From: Archangium gephyra
GTDB taxonomy: Bacteria; Myxococcota; Myxococcia; Myxococcales; Myxococcaceae
Direction: 5' to 3'
Assembly: GCA_003243425.1 (NCBI GenBank)
Contig: QFQP01000001.1
Span: 186,001 to 250,000 of the forward strand
Length of the DNA stretch: 64,000 bases
Position numbers and translations under genes: made by a program. Shown piece by piece: positions 9,065 to 18,251 of the stretch (the stretch's first letter is position 1; every line of letters starts with the position of its first letter). The notes under the pieces were generated by a model. The model saw only the letters and a list, made by a program, of their open reading frames with translations. It was not told the origin of the DNA and did no database searches.

Positions 9065-9337
9065 GCGCTCGCAGGGAATCCGGCTGGCAGTTCAGCCGGA
9101 CGAGACAAGCGCGCAGCGAAGCGAAGCGGTTGGCCGCCGAGAACGCGTCATAGAAGACCAGCGCTCGCAGGGAATCCGGCTGGCAGTTCAGCCGGACGAG
9201 ACAAGCGCGTAGCGAAGCGAAGCGGTTGGCCGCCGAGAACGCGTCATAGAAGACCAGCGCTCGCAGGGAATCGGGCTGGCAGTTCAGCCGGACGAGACAA
9301 GCGCGCAGCGAAGGCAAGCGGCTGGCCGCCGAGAACG
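9065..9337. repeat. 96-bp tandem repeat, 2.8 copies, each with a hairpin
   Basis: Copies begin at 9065, 9161 and 9257, exactly 96 bases apart, and the third fades out at about 9337. Copies 1 and 2 are nearly identical; copy 3 carries several substitutions. Each holds an inverted repeat CCGGCTG-gcagtt-CAGCCGG (9080-9099, 9176-9195, 9272-9291), with one arm mismatch in copy 3. Because 96 is divisible by three, frames stay open through the array on both strands, but these look incidental. The array ends 15 bases before the truB start, so it would form most of the truB leader. There are no spacers, so it is not a CRISPR array. Confidence 0.9.
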
Positions 9338-9352
9338 CGGCAGGAACGACAC

Positions 9353-10192
9353 ATGAAGCGACCTCCCTCGGCGATCTGGTGTGCATGGAAGCCGGTGGGC
9401 GCTACGAGCACCTCGCTGGTCGACCGGTTCCGGCAGGAGCACGCCGGCCCCTGGCCCTTGAAGGTCTCCCACGGCGGCGTGCTGGACCCCTTCGCGGAAG
9501 GGCTGGTGCTGCTGCTGGTGGGCTCCGCCAACCGCGTCTTCGAGGGCCTCCACGAGGCGCCCAAGACGTACGTCGCCGAAGTGGTGTTCGGCGTGGAGAC
9601 CGACACCGGTGACGCCGGTGGCCGCGCCGTGCTGCGGACTGATCAACAGCCAACGGTTGATCAGATCGAAGCGCTGCTCCCTTCATTCCTCGGCTGGACT
9701 GATCAGGTTCCTCCGGCCACCAGCAACAAGCGCGTCGACGGTGAACGGGCGTACGTACGCGCCCACCGCGGTGAAGACGTGAAGTTGCCGGCGCAGCAGG
9801 TGTACTGCCACGCGGTGAAGCGGCTCGATGCCACGCGGTTCGAGCTCGTGGTGCGGGGCGGCTATTACGTGCGCAGTTTCGCCACGGACCTCGGTCGCAA
9901 GCTGGGCTGCGGCGCGCACCTGAAGACGTTGGTGAGAACCCACATCGGCCCGTGGTCCCGTGAAACGCCGCTGATCACCGGGCGCGCGGCGTTGCCATGG
10001 TTGCCGTCGCTCGTGCTCAGCGACGCTGAACTGGGCGCTGTACGAAGTGGGGCTCCGCTGCCGGGGCGCCCGGTCACGCCGCCGGAATGGCCGCTGCCCG
10101 TCGGTTTTCCGACACCTCACTTCGGCACGCGCGCCTTCCACCAGGGAAAGCTCGTCGCGGTCGGTTCACGGCTGCTGCCCGGTGGGCTGTGA
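9353..10192 (+). CDS. truB: tRNA pseudouridine synthase TruB
   Basis: A 279-residue protein matching TruB, which converts U55 to pseudouridine in the T-arm of tRNAs. The N-terminal KP-x-G-x-TS motif is WKPVGATSTS. The catalytic Asp is Asp45 in GGVLDPFAEG. PPATSNKRVDGERAY and GGYYVRSFATDLG...LGCGAHLKTL follow in the expected order. Length fits the short bacterial form; the C-terminal 60 residues are poorly conserved. An AGGA-type ribosome site precedes the ATG. It is not in the usual rbfA-truB-rpsO setting; instead it sits just after the 96-bp repeat array. Its 3' end overlaps the convergent REC-EAL gene by 27 bases. Confidence 0.88.
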   Translation: MKRPPSAIWCAWKPVGATSTSLVDRFRQEHAGPWPLKVSHGGVLDPFAEGLVLLLVGSANRVFEGLHEAPKTYVAEVVFGVETDTGDAGGRAVLRTDQQPTVDQIEALLPSFLGWTDQVPPATSNKRVDGERAYVRAHRGEDVKLPAQQVYCHAVKRLDATRFELVVRGGYYVRSFATDLGRKLGCGAHLKTLVRTHIGPWSRETPLITGRAALPWLPSLVLSDAELGAVRSGAPLPGRPVTPPEWPLPVGFPTPHFGTRAFHQGKLVAVGSRLLPGGL

Positions 10193-11308
10193 CTCGAACT
10201 TCGTGAAGTCGATCTGCACGAACTGCGGCGTGGGTTTGGCGAACAGGTAGCCCTGCATCAGGTCGACGCCCAGCGCGCGGAGCGTGGCCAGCTCCTTGTG
10301 GGTCTCGATGCACTCGGCGACCACGCGCACGTTCAATTCGCGCGAGAGGTCGCACACCGCGGTGACGATGAGCTGGTTGACGCTCGAGCTGTCGATGTTG
10401 CGCACCAGCGCACCGTCGATCTTCACGAACTCGGGCTGCACGAGGGCCAGCGTGGTGAGCCCCGAGTAACCCGCCCCGAGATCGTCGACCGCGATGCGGT
10501 AGCCCACGCCCCGCAGCGCCATGATGCGCTCGGTGAGCTGCGCGTCATGGTTCACCGAGGCGCGCTCGGTGATCTCCAGCACCACCTTCCTGGCGTGACG
10601 CGTGAGCGGCGACTTGAGGTCGTAGAGCTCGGAGTCTTCGAGGTCGGCGGGGTGGAGGTTCACGAAGATGTCCGCCTCCGGCATGAAGTTGTCGAGCACG
10701 CCCGCGATCTGCTGACGCACGCGGCGGCCGAGCTCGTGAATGCGCCCCGTCGACTCTGCGAGCTGCAGCATTTCGCCCGGGCCCTTCACGTCGGGCGCGT
10801 TGGTGCGCATCAGCGCCTCGTAGGCGAGCGGCCGCTTCTGGCTGAACTCCACGATGGGCTGGAAGGCCATCCACAGCCCTTCGAGCGCGCGGTCGAGCCG
10901 GGGCGACTGCACCGCACGTTCACCGCTGGTCGTGCGGCGGCTCGCCACGCTGGTCACCGTGTTCACGAACACGTCGACGTCGAAGGGCTTCTGCAGGTAC
11001 TTGCGTACGCCGAGGTCGATGGCGTCGATGGCCGACTCGATGCTCGGCGCGCCCGTCATCAGCACCATGGGCACGTCAGGGTCGACCCGGCGGGCCGATT
11101 CGAGCAGCCGAAGACCCGTCATGTCGGGCATCTGGAGGTCCGAGACGACACAGTCGTAGCGGGTGCCTTCGATGCGCTTGAGCGCCTCGTTGGCGTCTTC
11201 CACGCCCTCCACTTCGAAGCCCACCCGACGCAGGACCGTCAGGCACACCTTGAGAAAGTTGGCATCGTCGTCGACAACGAGGACTCGGCGGTGATCGGAA
11301 GCAGCCAT
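10166..11308 (-). CDS. Response regulator with REC and EAL (c-di-GMP phosphodiesterase) domains
   Basis: A 380-residue protein with a receiver domain (about 8-120) and an EAL domain (about 140-370). The receiver has Asp13-15, phospho-acceptor Asp57, Thr85 and Lys107. The EAL domain has the YEALMR signature with Glu164, FVNLHP, LEITE, DDLGAGYSGL, VKIDGALV, ECIET and QGYLFAKP, so all main metal and catalytic residues appear present. It is likely an active c-di-GMP hydrolase controlled by phosphorylation. The start at 11308 (MAASDHRRVLVVDDD) is chosen because the longer frame adds 34 unlikely residues. No histidine kinase lies next to it; queH is 129 bases upstream on the same strand. Confidence 0.92.
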   Translation of the reverse strand: MAASDHRRVLVVDDDANFLKVCLTVLRRVGFEVEGVEDANEALKRIEGTRYDCVVSDLQMPDMTGLRLLESARRVDPDVPMVLMTGAPSIESAIDAIDLGVRKYLQKPFDVDVFVNTVTSVASRRTTSGERAVQSPRLDRALEGLWMAFQPIVEFSQKRPLAYEALMRTNAPDVKGPGEMLQLAESTGRIHELGRRVRQQIAGVLDNFMPEADIFVNLHPADLEDSELYDLKSPLTRHARKVVLEITERASVNHDAQLTERIMALRGVGYRIAVDDLGAGYSGLTTLALVQPEFVKIDGALVRNIDSSSVNQLIVTAVCDLSRELNVRVVAECIETHKELATLRALGVDLMQGYLFAKPTPQFVQIDFTKFESQPTGQQP

Positions 11309-11437
11309 GGCGGCTCGCTGAGCATCAGGTGTGCCTACCGCGCTGACGCATGTTTCCGGGTGCTTACGGACGCAGAGGTGGGGTGTTTCGCAACCCTGCG
11401 GGTCTTTCAAGAGCGGGCGGCTGATCGCCAGCTGCGC

Positions 11438-12109
11438 TCAGCCGTTCGCGTCGTCTTTGCCGTAGTACTTCACGCCCAGCTTGATGAGGTCGCGCCCCGC
11501 TTCGACACGGGCGCGATTGGAGTCACGCAGCGAGTAGACGCAGCCGCAATATTCCTGCTGGTAGAACTGCTCGCGCTTCGAGATCTCGACCATGCGCGAA
11601 GAGCCGCCCTTCTTCCGCCAGTTGTAGTCCCAGTACACCATGCCCGGGTACTTGCTGGCCGAGCGGCGACCACAGTCGTTGATCTGCTCCATGTTCTTGA
11701 GCCGCGAAATGCCCAGCGAGCTCGAGATGGCAGTGAAGCCGTGCTCGTGCGCATACAGCGCGGTGCGGTCGAAGCGCATGTCGAAGCACATGGTGCAGCG
11801 AATGCCGCGCTCCGGTTCGTTCTCCATGCCCTTCGCGCGCTGGAACCAGTTGTCGGTGTCGTAGTCGGCGTCGATGAACTCGATGCCGTTCTTCTCGGCG
11901 AAGCGGATGTTCTCCTGCTTGCGGAGCTCGTACTCCTTCAGCGGGTGGATGTTCGGGTTGTAGAAGAAGATCGAGTACTCGATGCCCGAGGCCTGAATGG
12001 CCTCCATGACTTCGCCCGAGCAGGGTGCGCAGCACGAGTGCAGCAGAAGCCTCTTGTGGCCTTCCGGCAGCTCGAGTTTTTCGCGAGTGAAGGTGGGGCT
12101 CTCCGACAT
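11438..12109 (-). CDS. queH: Epoxyqueuosine reductase QueH
   Basis: A 223-residue protein of the QueH (formerly DUF208) family, which catalyses the last step of queuosine biosynthesis, epoxyqueuosine to queuosine in tRNA, as a non-orthologous replacement for QueG. Family cysteines are present: HSCCAPCS with Cys26, Cys27 and Cys30; CTMC with Cys105 and Cys108; and CGC with Cys188 and Cys190. These ligate the Fe-S cluster and an additional metal. SSLGISRLKN and YWDYNWRKKGG are further family stretches. No other que genes are in the window. Confidence 0.92.
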   Translation of the reverse strand: MSESPTFTREKLELPEGHKRLLLHSCCAPCSGEVMEAIQASGIEYSIFFYNPNIHPLKEYELRKQENIRFAEKNGIEFIDADYDTDNWFQRAKGMENEPERGIRCTMCFDMRFDRTALYAHEHGFTAISSSLGISRLKNMEQINDCGRRSASKYPGMVYWDYNWRKKGGSSRMVEISKREQFYQQEYCGCVYSLRDSNRARVEAGRDLIKLGVKYYGKDDANG

Positions 12110-12172
12110 GGAGAGCCACCTATCAGGGGCGGGCGGTTTCGCACCACCACGCCCCTGACGTACGACGGGTGA

Positions 12173-13630
12173 TTACGGAACGACGTACGCGTCGACGTAC
12201 GCGTTGACCGGCGTCGCTTGCAGCGTCTTCTCGTCGAGCGACAGGTCGAGGATCGTCTTCTGCTGTTTGGCCGCGAACCGGCGGTTCAGGTTGGTCTTGA
12301 ACTTCTCGACCAGCACCGGAATGCCTTCGGCGCGGCGGCGCTTGTGACCAATCGGGTACTCGACGGCGATCTCCGGCAACACCGTGCCGTCGTTGAGCGT
12401 GACCGTCATCGCGTTGGCGATCGAGCGCTTCTCGGGGTCGTGGTAGTCCTTCGTGAACGACGGCTCTTCGACGCACACGATCTTCTCGCGCAGCGCGTCG
12501 ATGCGCGGGTCCGACGCGACGTTGTCTTCGTAGTCAGCGGCCGTGAGGCGGCCGTGAATCAGCGGCACCGCGACCATGTACTGAATGCAGTGGTCGCGAT
12601 CGGCCGGGTTCGCCAGCGGGCCCTTCTTGTCGATGATGCGAATGCAGGCCTCGTGCGTGCGGATGCTCACGCTCTTGATGTCTGCCGCGGTCTTGCCGCG
12701 CTTGCCGAGCTCTCCGTGCAGCGTCATCGCCGCTTCGACGGCGGTCTGCGAGTGGAACTCCGCGGGGAAAGAGATCTTGAAGAGCACGTTCTCCATCACG
12801 TACGAGCCATACGGGCGCTGGAACTTGAACTGATTGCCCTTGAAGGACACGTCGTAGAAGCCCCACGTCTTCGCCGTGAGCGCGCTCGGGTAGCCCATCT
12901 CACCCGTCTTCGCCATCAGGCCCAGGCGCACCGCGCGCGACGTCGCGTCACCCGCGGCCCACGACTTGCGCGAACCGGTGTTGGGCGCGTGGCGGTACGT
13001 GCGCAGGCTCTGACCGTCGACCCACGCCAGCGAGACCGCGTTGAGCAGCTCGTCACGCGAGAGCCCCAGCAGGCGACCACACACCGCCGTGCTGGCGACC
13101 TTCACCAGAATCACGTGGTCGAGGCCGACCTTGTTGAACGAGTTCTCGAGCGCGATGCAGCCCTGAATCTCGTGCGCCTGCACCATGGCGATGAGCACGT
13201 CTTTCATCGTCAGCGCCGGCTTGCCGTTGGCGAGGTTGTTGCGCGAGACCCAGTCGGCGACGGCCAGAATGCCGCCGAGGTTGTCCGACGGGTGGCCCCA
13301 CTCCGCGGCCAGCCACGTGTCGTTGAAGTCGAGCCAGCGCACCATCACGCCGAGGTTGAACGCGGCCTGAATGGGGTCGAGCTGGTAGTTGGTGCCGGGC
13401 ACCTTGGCGCCGTTGGGCACCACCGTGCCGGGCACGACGGGGCCGAGCAGCTTGGTGCACGCCGGGTACTCCAGCGCTTCCAGGCCACAGCCGAGCGTGT
13501 CGATGAGGCAGTTGCGCGCGGTCTCGAGCGCGAGCGCGCTGGGCGTCTCGTTCTTGAGGACGTAGTCGACGATGTCGACGATGACGCCGTCGAACGGGGG
13601 ACGATTCGTGGTGTTGATGTGTGAGCTCAT
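12173..13630 (-). CDS. prpD: 2-methylcitrate dehydratase PrpD
   Basis: A 485-residue MmgE/PrpD-family protein, the normal length for PrpD, which dehydrates 2-methylcitrate to 2-methyl-cis-aconitate in propionate catabolism. Characteristic stretches are DTLGCGLEAL, RWLDFNDTWLAAEWGHPSDNLGGILA, GLDHVILVKVASTAV and FPAEFHSQTAVEAAM. It is last in a tightly packed minus-strand run after prpC, with a 9-base gap holding an AAGGAAG ribosome site. Neither acnD/prpF nor a propionyl-CoA synthetase is nearby, consistent with the PrpD-only form of the pathway and propionyl-CoA arising from catabolism. Confidence 0.93.
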   Translation of the reverse strand: MSSHINTTNRPPFDGVIVDIVDYVLKNETPSALALETARNCLIDTLGCGLEALEYPACTKLLGPVVPGTVVPNGAKVPGTNYQLDPIQAAFNLGVMVRWLDFNDTWLAAEWGHPSDNLGGILAVADWVSRNNLANGKPALTMKDVLIAMVQAHEIQGCIALENSFNKVGLDHVILVKVASTAVCGRLLGLSRDELLNAVSLAWVDGQSLRTYRHAPNTGSRKSWAAGDATSRAVRLGLMAKTGEMGYPSALTAKTWGFYDVSFKGNQFKFQRPYGSYVMENVLFKISFPAEFHSQTAVEAAMTLHGELGKRGKTAADIKSVSIRTHEACIRIIDKKGPLANPADRDHCIQYMVAVPLIHGRLTAADYEDNVASDPRIDALREKIVCVEEPSFTKDYHDPEKRSIANAMTVTLNDGTVLPEIAVEYPIGHKRRRAEGIPVLVEKFKTNLNRRFAAKQQKTILDLSLDEKTLQATPVNAYVDAYVVP

Positions 13631-13639
13631 GGTGCTTCC

Positions 13640-14791
13640 TTACGGGCGGTTTTCGATGGCGACGAAGGGACGGTCTTCAGGCCCCGTGTAGTGCGCGCTG
13701 GGGCGGATGATCTTGTTGTCGATGCGCTGCTCGATGATGTGCGCGCTCCAACCCGACGTGCGCGCGATGACGAACAGCGGGGTGAACATCGCGGTCGGCA
13801 CACCCATCATGTGGTAGCTGACGGCGCTGAACCAATCGAGGTTCGGGAACATCTTCTTGATGTTCCACATCACCGACTCGATGCGTTCGGCCACGTCGTA
13901 CATCTTCATCGAGCCTTCGCGCGCCGAGAGCGATTTGGCGACCGACTTGATGACCACGTTGCGCGGGTCGCTCACCGTGTACACGGGGTGACCGAAGCCG
14001 ATGACGACCTCCTTCTTTTCGACGCGGGCCTTGATGTCGGCCTCGGCCTCGTCGGGGTTCGCGTAACGCTTCTGCACCTCGAAGGCGACCTCGTTGGCGC
14101 CGCCGTGCTTCGGGCCACGCAGCGCGCCGATGCCGCCGCAGATCGCCGAGTACATGTCGGAGCCCGTGCCCGCGACCACGCGGCAGGTGAACGTCGAGGC
14201 GTTGAACTCGTGCTCGGCGTAGAGGTTGAGGCTCGTGTGCATGGCGCGCACCCACTCCGCGGGCGGCTTCTTGCCGTGCAGCAGGTGGAGGAAGTGACCA
14301 CCGATGCTGTCGTCGTCGGTCTCGACCTCGATGCGACGGCCGTTGTGCGCGAAGTGGTACCAGTACAGGAGCATCGAGCCGAGCGAGGCCATCAGCTTGT
14401 CGGCGATGTCACGCGCGCCGGGCAGGTTGTGGTCGTCCTTCTCGGGCTCGTTGCAGCCGAGCACCGACACGCCGGTGCGCATCACGTCCATCGGGTGGGC
14501 GGAAGCCGGCAGCTGCTCGAGCGCGTTCTTCACGGCCTGCGGCAGACCACGCAGCGCGAAGAGCTTCTTCTTGTACGCGGCCAGCTCGGCGCGGTTGGGC
14601 AGCGTGCCGTGCACCAGCAGGTGCGCGACCTCTTCGAACTCGGTCTTCTCGGCGAGATCGAGAATGTCGTAGCCGCGGTAGTGCAGGTCGTTGCCGGAGT
14701 GGCCGACGGTGCACAGCGCGGTGTTGCCGGCCTCGACACCCGAGAGCGCGACGGACTTCTTGGCCTTCTTGACGACAGGTTCAGTGCTCAT
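13640..14791 (-). CDS. prpC: 2-methylcitrate synthase PrpC
   Basis: A 383-residue citrate-synthase-family enzyme condensing propionyl-CoA with oxaloacetate. GNTALCTVGHSGNDLHYRGYDI at the N-terminus is typical of methylcitrate synthase, as is the short length compared with the hexameric citrate synthase. Active-site regions are visible: HGGANE, GFGHPVYTVSDPRN with the second catalytic His, and RTSGWSAHIIEQR. The ATG directly follows the TGA of prpB, so translation is likely coupled. Context with prpB and prpD makes the methylcitrate rather than citrate function likely. Confidence 0.93.
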   Translation of the reverse strand: MSTEPVVKKAKKSVALSGVEAGNTALCTVGHSGNDLHYRGYDILDLAEKTEFEEVAHLLVHGTLPNRAELAAYKKKLFALRGLPQAVKNALEQLPASAHPMDVMRTGVSVLGCNEPEKDDHNLPGARDIADKLMASLGSMLLYWYHFAHNGRRIEVETDDDSIGGHFLHLLHGKKPPAEWVRAMHTSLNLYAEHEFNASTFTCRVVAGTGSDMYSAICGGIGALRGPKHGGANEVAFEVQKRYANPDEAEADIKARVEKKEVVIGFGHPVYTVSDPRNVVIKSVAKSLSAREGSMKMYDVAERIESVMWNIKKMFPNLDWFSAVSYHMMGVPTAMFTPLFVIARTSGWSAHIIEQRIDNKIIRPSAHYTGPEDRPFVAIENRP

Positions 14792-15688
14792 TCACTTCTT
14801 TCCTTTCCCGAACAGGGCGTCGAGCTTCTGCTCGAACGCGTGGTAGCCGATGACTTCGTAGAGTTCTGCGCGCGTCTGCATGGTGTCGACGACGTTCTTC
14901 TGCGTGCCGTCACGACGAATCGCCCGGTACACGTTGTCGGCGGCCTTGTTCATCGCGCGGAACGCAGACAGCGGGTACAGCACGATGCTCGCGCCGGCCT
15001 CCGCCAGCTCCGTGGTGGTGAACAGCGGCGTCTGACCGAACTCGGTGATGTTGGCGAGAATCGGCACCTTCACCGCGTCTGAGAAGCGGCGGTACAGCTC
15101 CAACGTGGTCAACGCTTCGGCGAAGATCATGTCGGCGCCGGCCTCGACGCACGCGAGCGCACGTTCGATGGCGCGGTCGGGGCCCTCCACGGCCAGCGCG
15201 TCGGTGCGGGCCATGATGACGAAGCTCTCGTCGGTGCGCGCGTCGACGGCGGCCTTCACGCGGTCCACCATCTCTTCCTGGGTGACGATCTCCTTGCCGG
15301 GGCGGTGACCGCAGCGCTTGGCGCCGACCTGATCTTCGATGTGCATCGCCGCCGCGCCGGCCTTGATGACGTCACGCGTGGTGCGCGCCACGTTGAACGC
15401 GCTGGGGCCGAAGCCGGTGTCGACGTCGACCAGCAGCGGCAGGTCGGTCACGCCGGTGATGCGGCGAATGTCGATGAGCAGGTCTTCGAGGTTGGTGATG
15501 CCGAGGTCGGGAATGCCGAGCGAACCGGCCGCCAGCCCGCCACCCGAGAGGTAGATGGCCTTGTAACCAGCGCGCTGCGCGAGGAGCGCGTGCTGCGCGT
15601 TGATGGCGCCGATGACCTGCAGCGGCTTCTCTTCCTTCACCGCCGCGCGAAAGCGTTGTCCGGGAGTGGTCTTCATGGGGCGCGTCAT
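14792..15688 (-). CDS. prpB: 2-methylisocitrate lyase PrpB
   Basis: A 298-residue isocitrate-lyase-superfamily enzyme that splits 2-methylisocitrate into pyruvate and succinate. Metal ligands are visible as LLVDVDTGFG (Asp88, Asp90) and MHIEDQ (Glu118, Asp119). The lyase signature KRCGH sits at 124-128, with the catalytic Cys126. ITEFGQTPLF is the family's C-terminal conserved stretch. Its ATG overlaps the TGA of the upstream hydrolase as ATGA, indicating translational coupling. An internal ATG four codons in (15676) is an alternative start. Confidence 0.94.
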   Translation of the reverse strand: MTRPMKTTPGQRFRAAVKEEKPLQVIGAINAQHALLAQRAGYKAIYLSGGGLAAGSLGIPDLGITNLEDLLIDIRRITGVTDLPLLVDVDTGFGPSAFNVARTTRDVIKAGAAAMHIEDQVGAKRCGHRPGKEIVTQEEMVDRVKAAVDARTDESFVIMARTDALAVEGPDRAIERALACVEAGADMIFAEALTTLELYRRFSDAVKVPILANITEFGQTPLFTTTELAEAGASIVLYPLSAFRAMNKAADNVYRAIRRDGTQKNVVDTMQTRAELYEVIGYHAFEQKLDALFGKGKK

Positions 15689-16760
15689 ATGCGTTTTCCG
15701 AGCGTGGCGAGCGGATGATCACCGTCGGTTTTCACGAAGAATTCCTCGACGTACTGCGGCGAGATTTCTTGCAGTGATGCCGGCTGCCAGCGTGGCTTCT
15801 TGTCCTTGTCCACGAGCAGCGCGCGCACGCCTTCGGGGAAGTCGTGGTGGCGGCAGCTCTGAATGGCGACGTCGAACTCCATGCGGAAGACGTCGGCGAG
15901 CTCCATGCCTTCGGCGCGCTTCCACAGCTCGAAGGCCAGCGCCGCCGACGTGGGAGACCCCTTGAGGAAGGCGCTCTTCGCGGCGTTGAGCCACGCGTCG
16001 TCGGTGGTGAGGTTCTGCAAACGCGTCGCGATCGCCGTGAGGTCATCGCCTGCCATCAGCTCGTTGATGAGGTCGAAGTGCCGCCGCACGTTCGAGTCGA
16101 TGACCGTGGTCGAGGTGTGCTTCTCGAGGGCCGCGAAGACGTCGTCGGTCTGCAAGAGGTCCTGCAACACCGCGTCGCGGCTCACGTTCTCGACGTGGAA
16201 GTCGGCGAGGCCCACGAAGCGCGCGTCGGCGGCGTTCAACGCAGCGGCGGTCAGCGCGAGGAACAGGCCCACGCGCCCCGGCATGCGCCGGAGAATCCAG
16301 CTCCCGCCGACGTCGGGGAACAGGCCGATGTTGATCTCCGGCATGGCGATGCGGCTCTGGCTGGTGACCACGCGGTGTGACGCGCCCGCCATCAACCCCA
16401 GCCCGCCGCCCATCACGATGCCGTGCGCCCAGCAGATGAACGGCTTCGGGTAGGTGTGAATCAGGTGGTCGAGCGCGTACTCCTCCGAGAAGAAGGCGCG
16501 CGCGTACGACGGGTCGTCGTTGCGAATCGAGTCGTACAGGTCGCGGATGTCGCCGCCCGCGCAGAACGCCTTCTCGCCGGCGCCCTGCAGCACCACGGCC
16601 GAAATGGATTGGTCGCGCGACCAGGCTACGAGCGCAGGCGTCAACGCGCGGATCATCTCGAGCGAGAGCGCGTTGAGCGTGGCCGGCGAGTTCAGGGTGG
16701 CGATGGCGAGGCGACGGCCACCGACCGTCGCCACCTCTTCGAAGCGCACGACGTTCGACA

Positions 16761-16761
<1 letters not shown>
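15685..16761 (-). CDS. 3-hydroxyisobutyryl-CoA hydrolase (HIBCH-like)
   Basis: A 358-residue member of the crotonase fold in the HIBCH branch, longer than simple enoyl-CoA hydratases. The CoA-binding stretch FCAGGDIRDLY, the oxyanion segment GIVMGGGLGLM and the HIBCH signature MPEINIGLFPDVGGSW are all present. The C-terminal EGVRALLVDKDKKPRW is also typical. The enzyme releases 3-hydroxyisobutyrate in valine degradation, a route that ends in propionyl-CoA, so its place directly before prpBCD is metabolically coherent. The ATG at 16761 overlaps the stop of the upstream regulator (TGATG). Confidence 0.9.
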
Positions 16762-18182
<1,421 letters not shown>

Positions 18183-18251
18183 GGCCGGGCGGTATAGCCG
18201 CTCACGGCGCCGAGCGGCTCTTCATGGAGGTCACGTCGCCCCGCAGGCGCT

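Noticed and set aside
9065..9337. CRISPR-like array
   Set aside because: The whole 96-base unit is repeated with no unique spacers, and no cas genes are near.
9048..9386. Minus-strand frame encoding a 32-residue repeat
   Set aside because: It stays open only because the DNA repeat is 96 bases, a multiple of three; there is no signal, motif or ribosome site.
10298..12172. A 624-codon plus-strand frame
   Set aside because: It is antisense to the REC-EAL and queH genes, whose motifs are all intact; composition is that of a GC-rich shadow frame.
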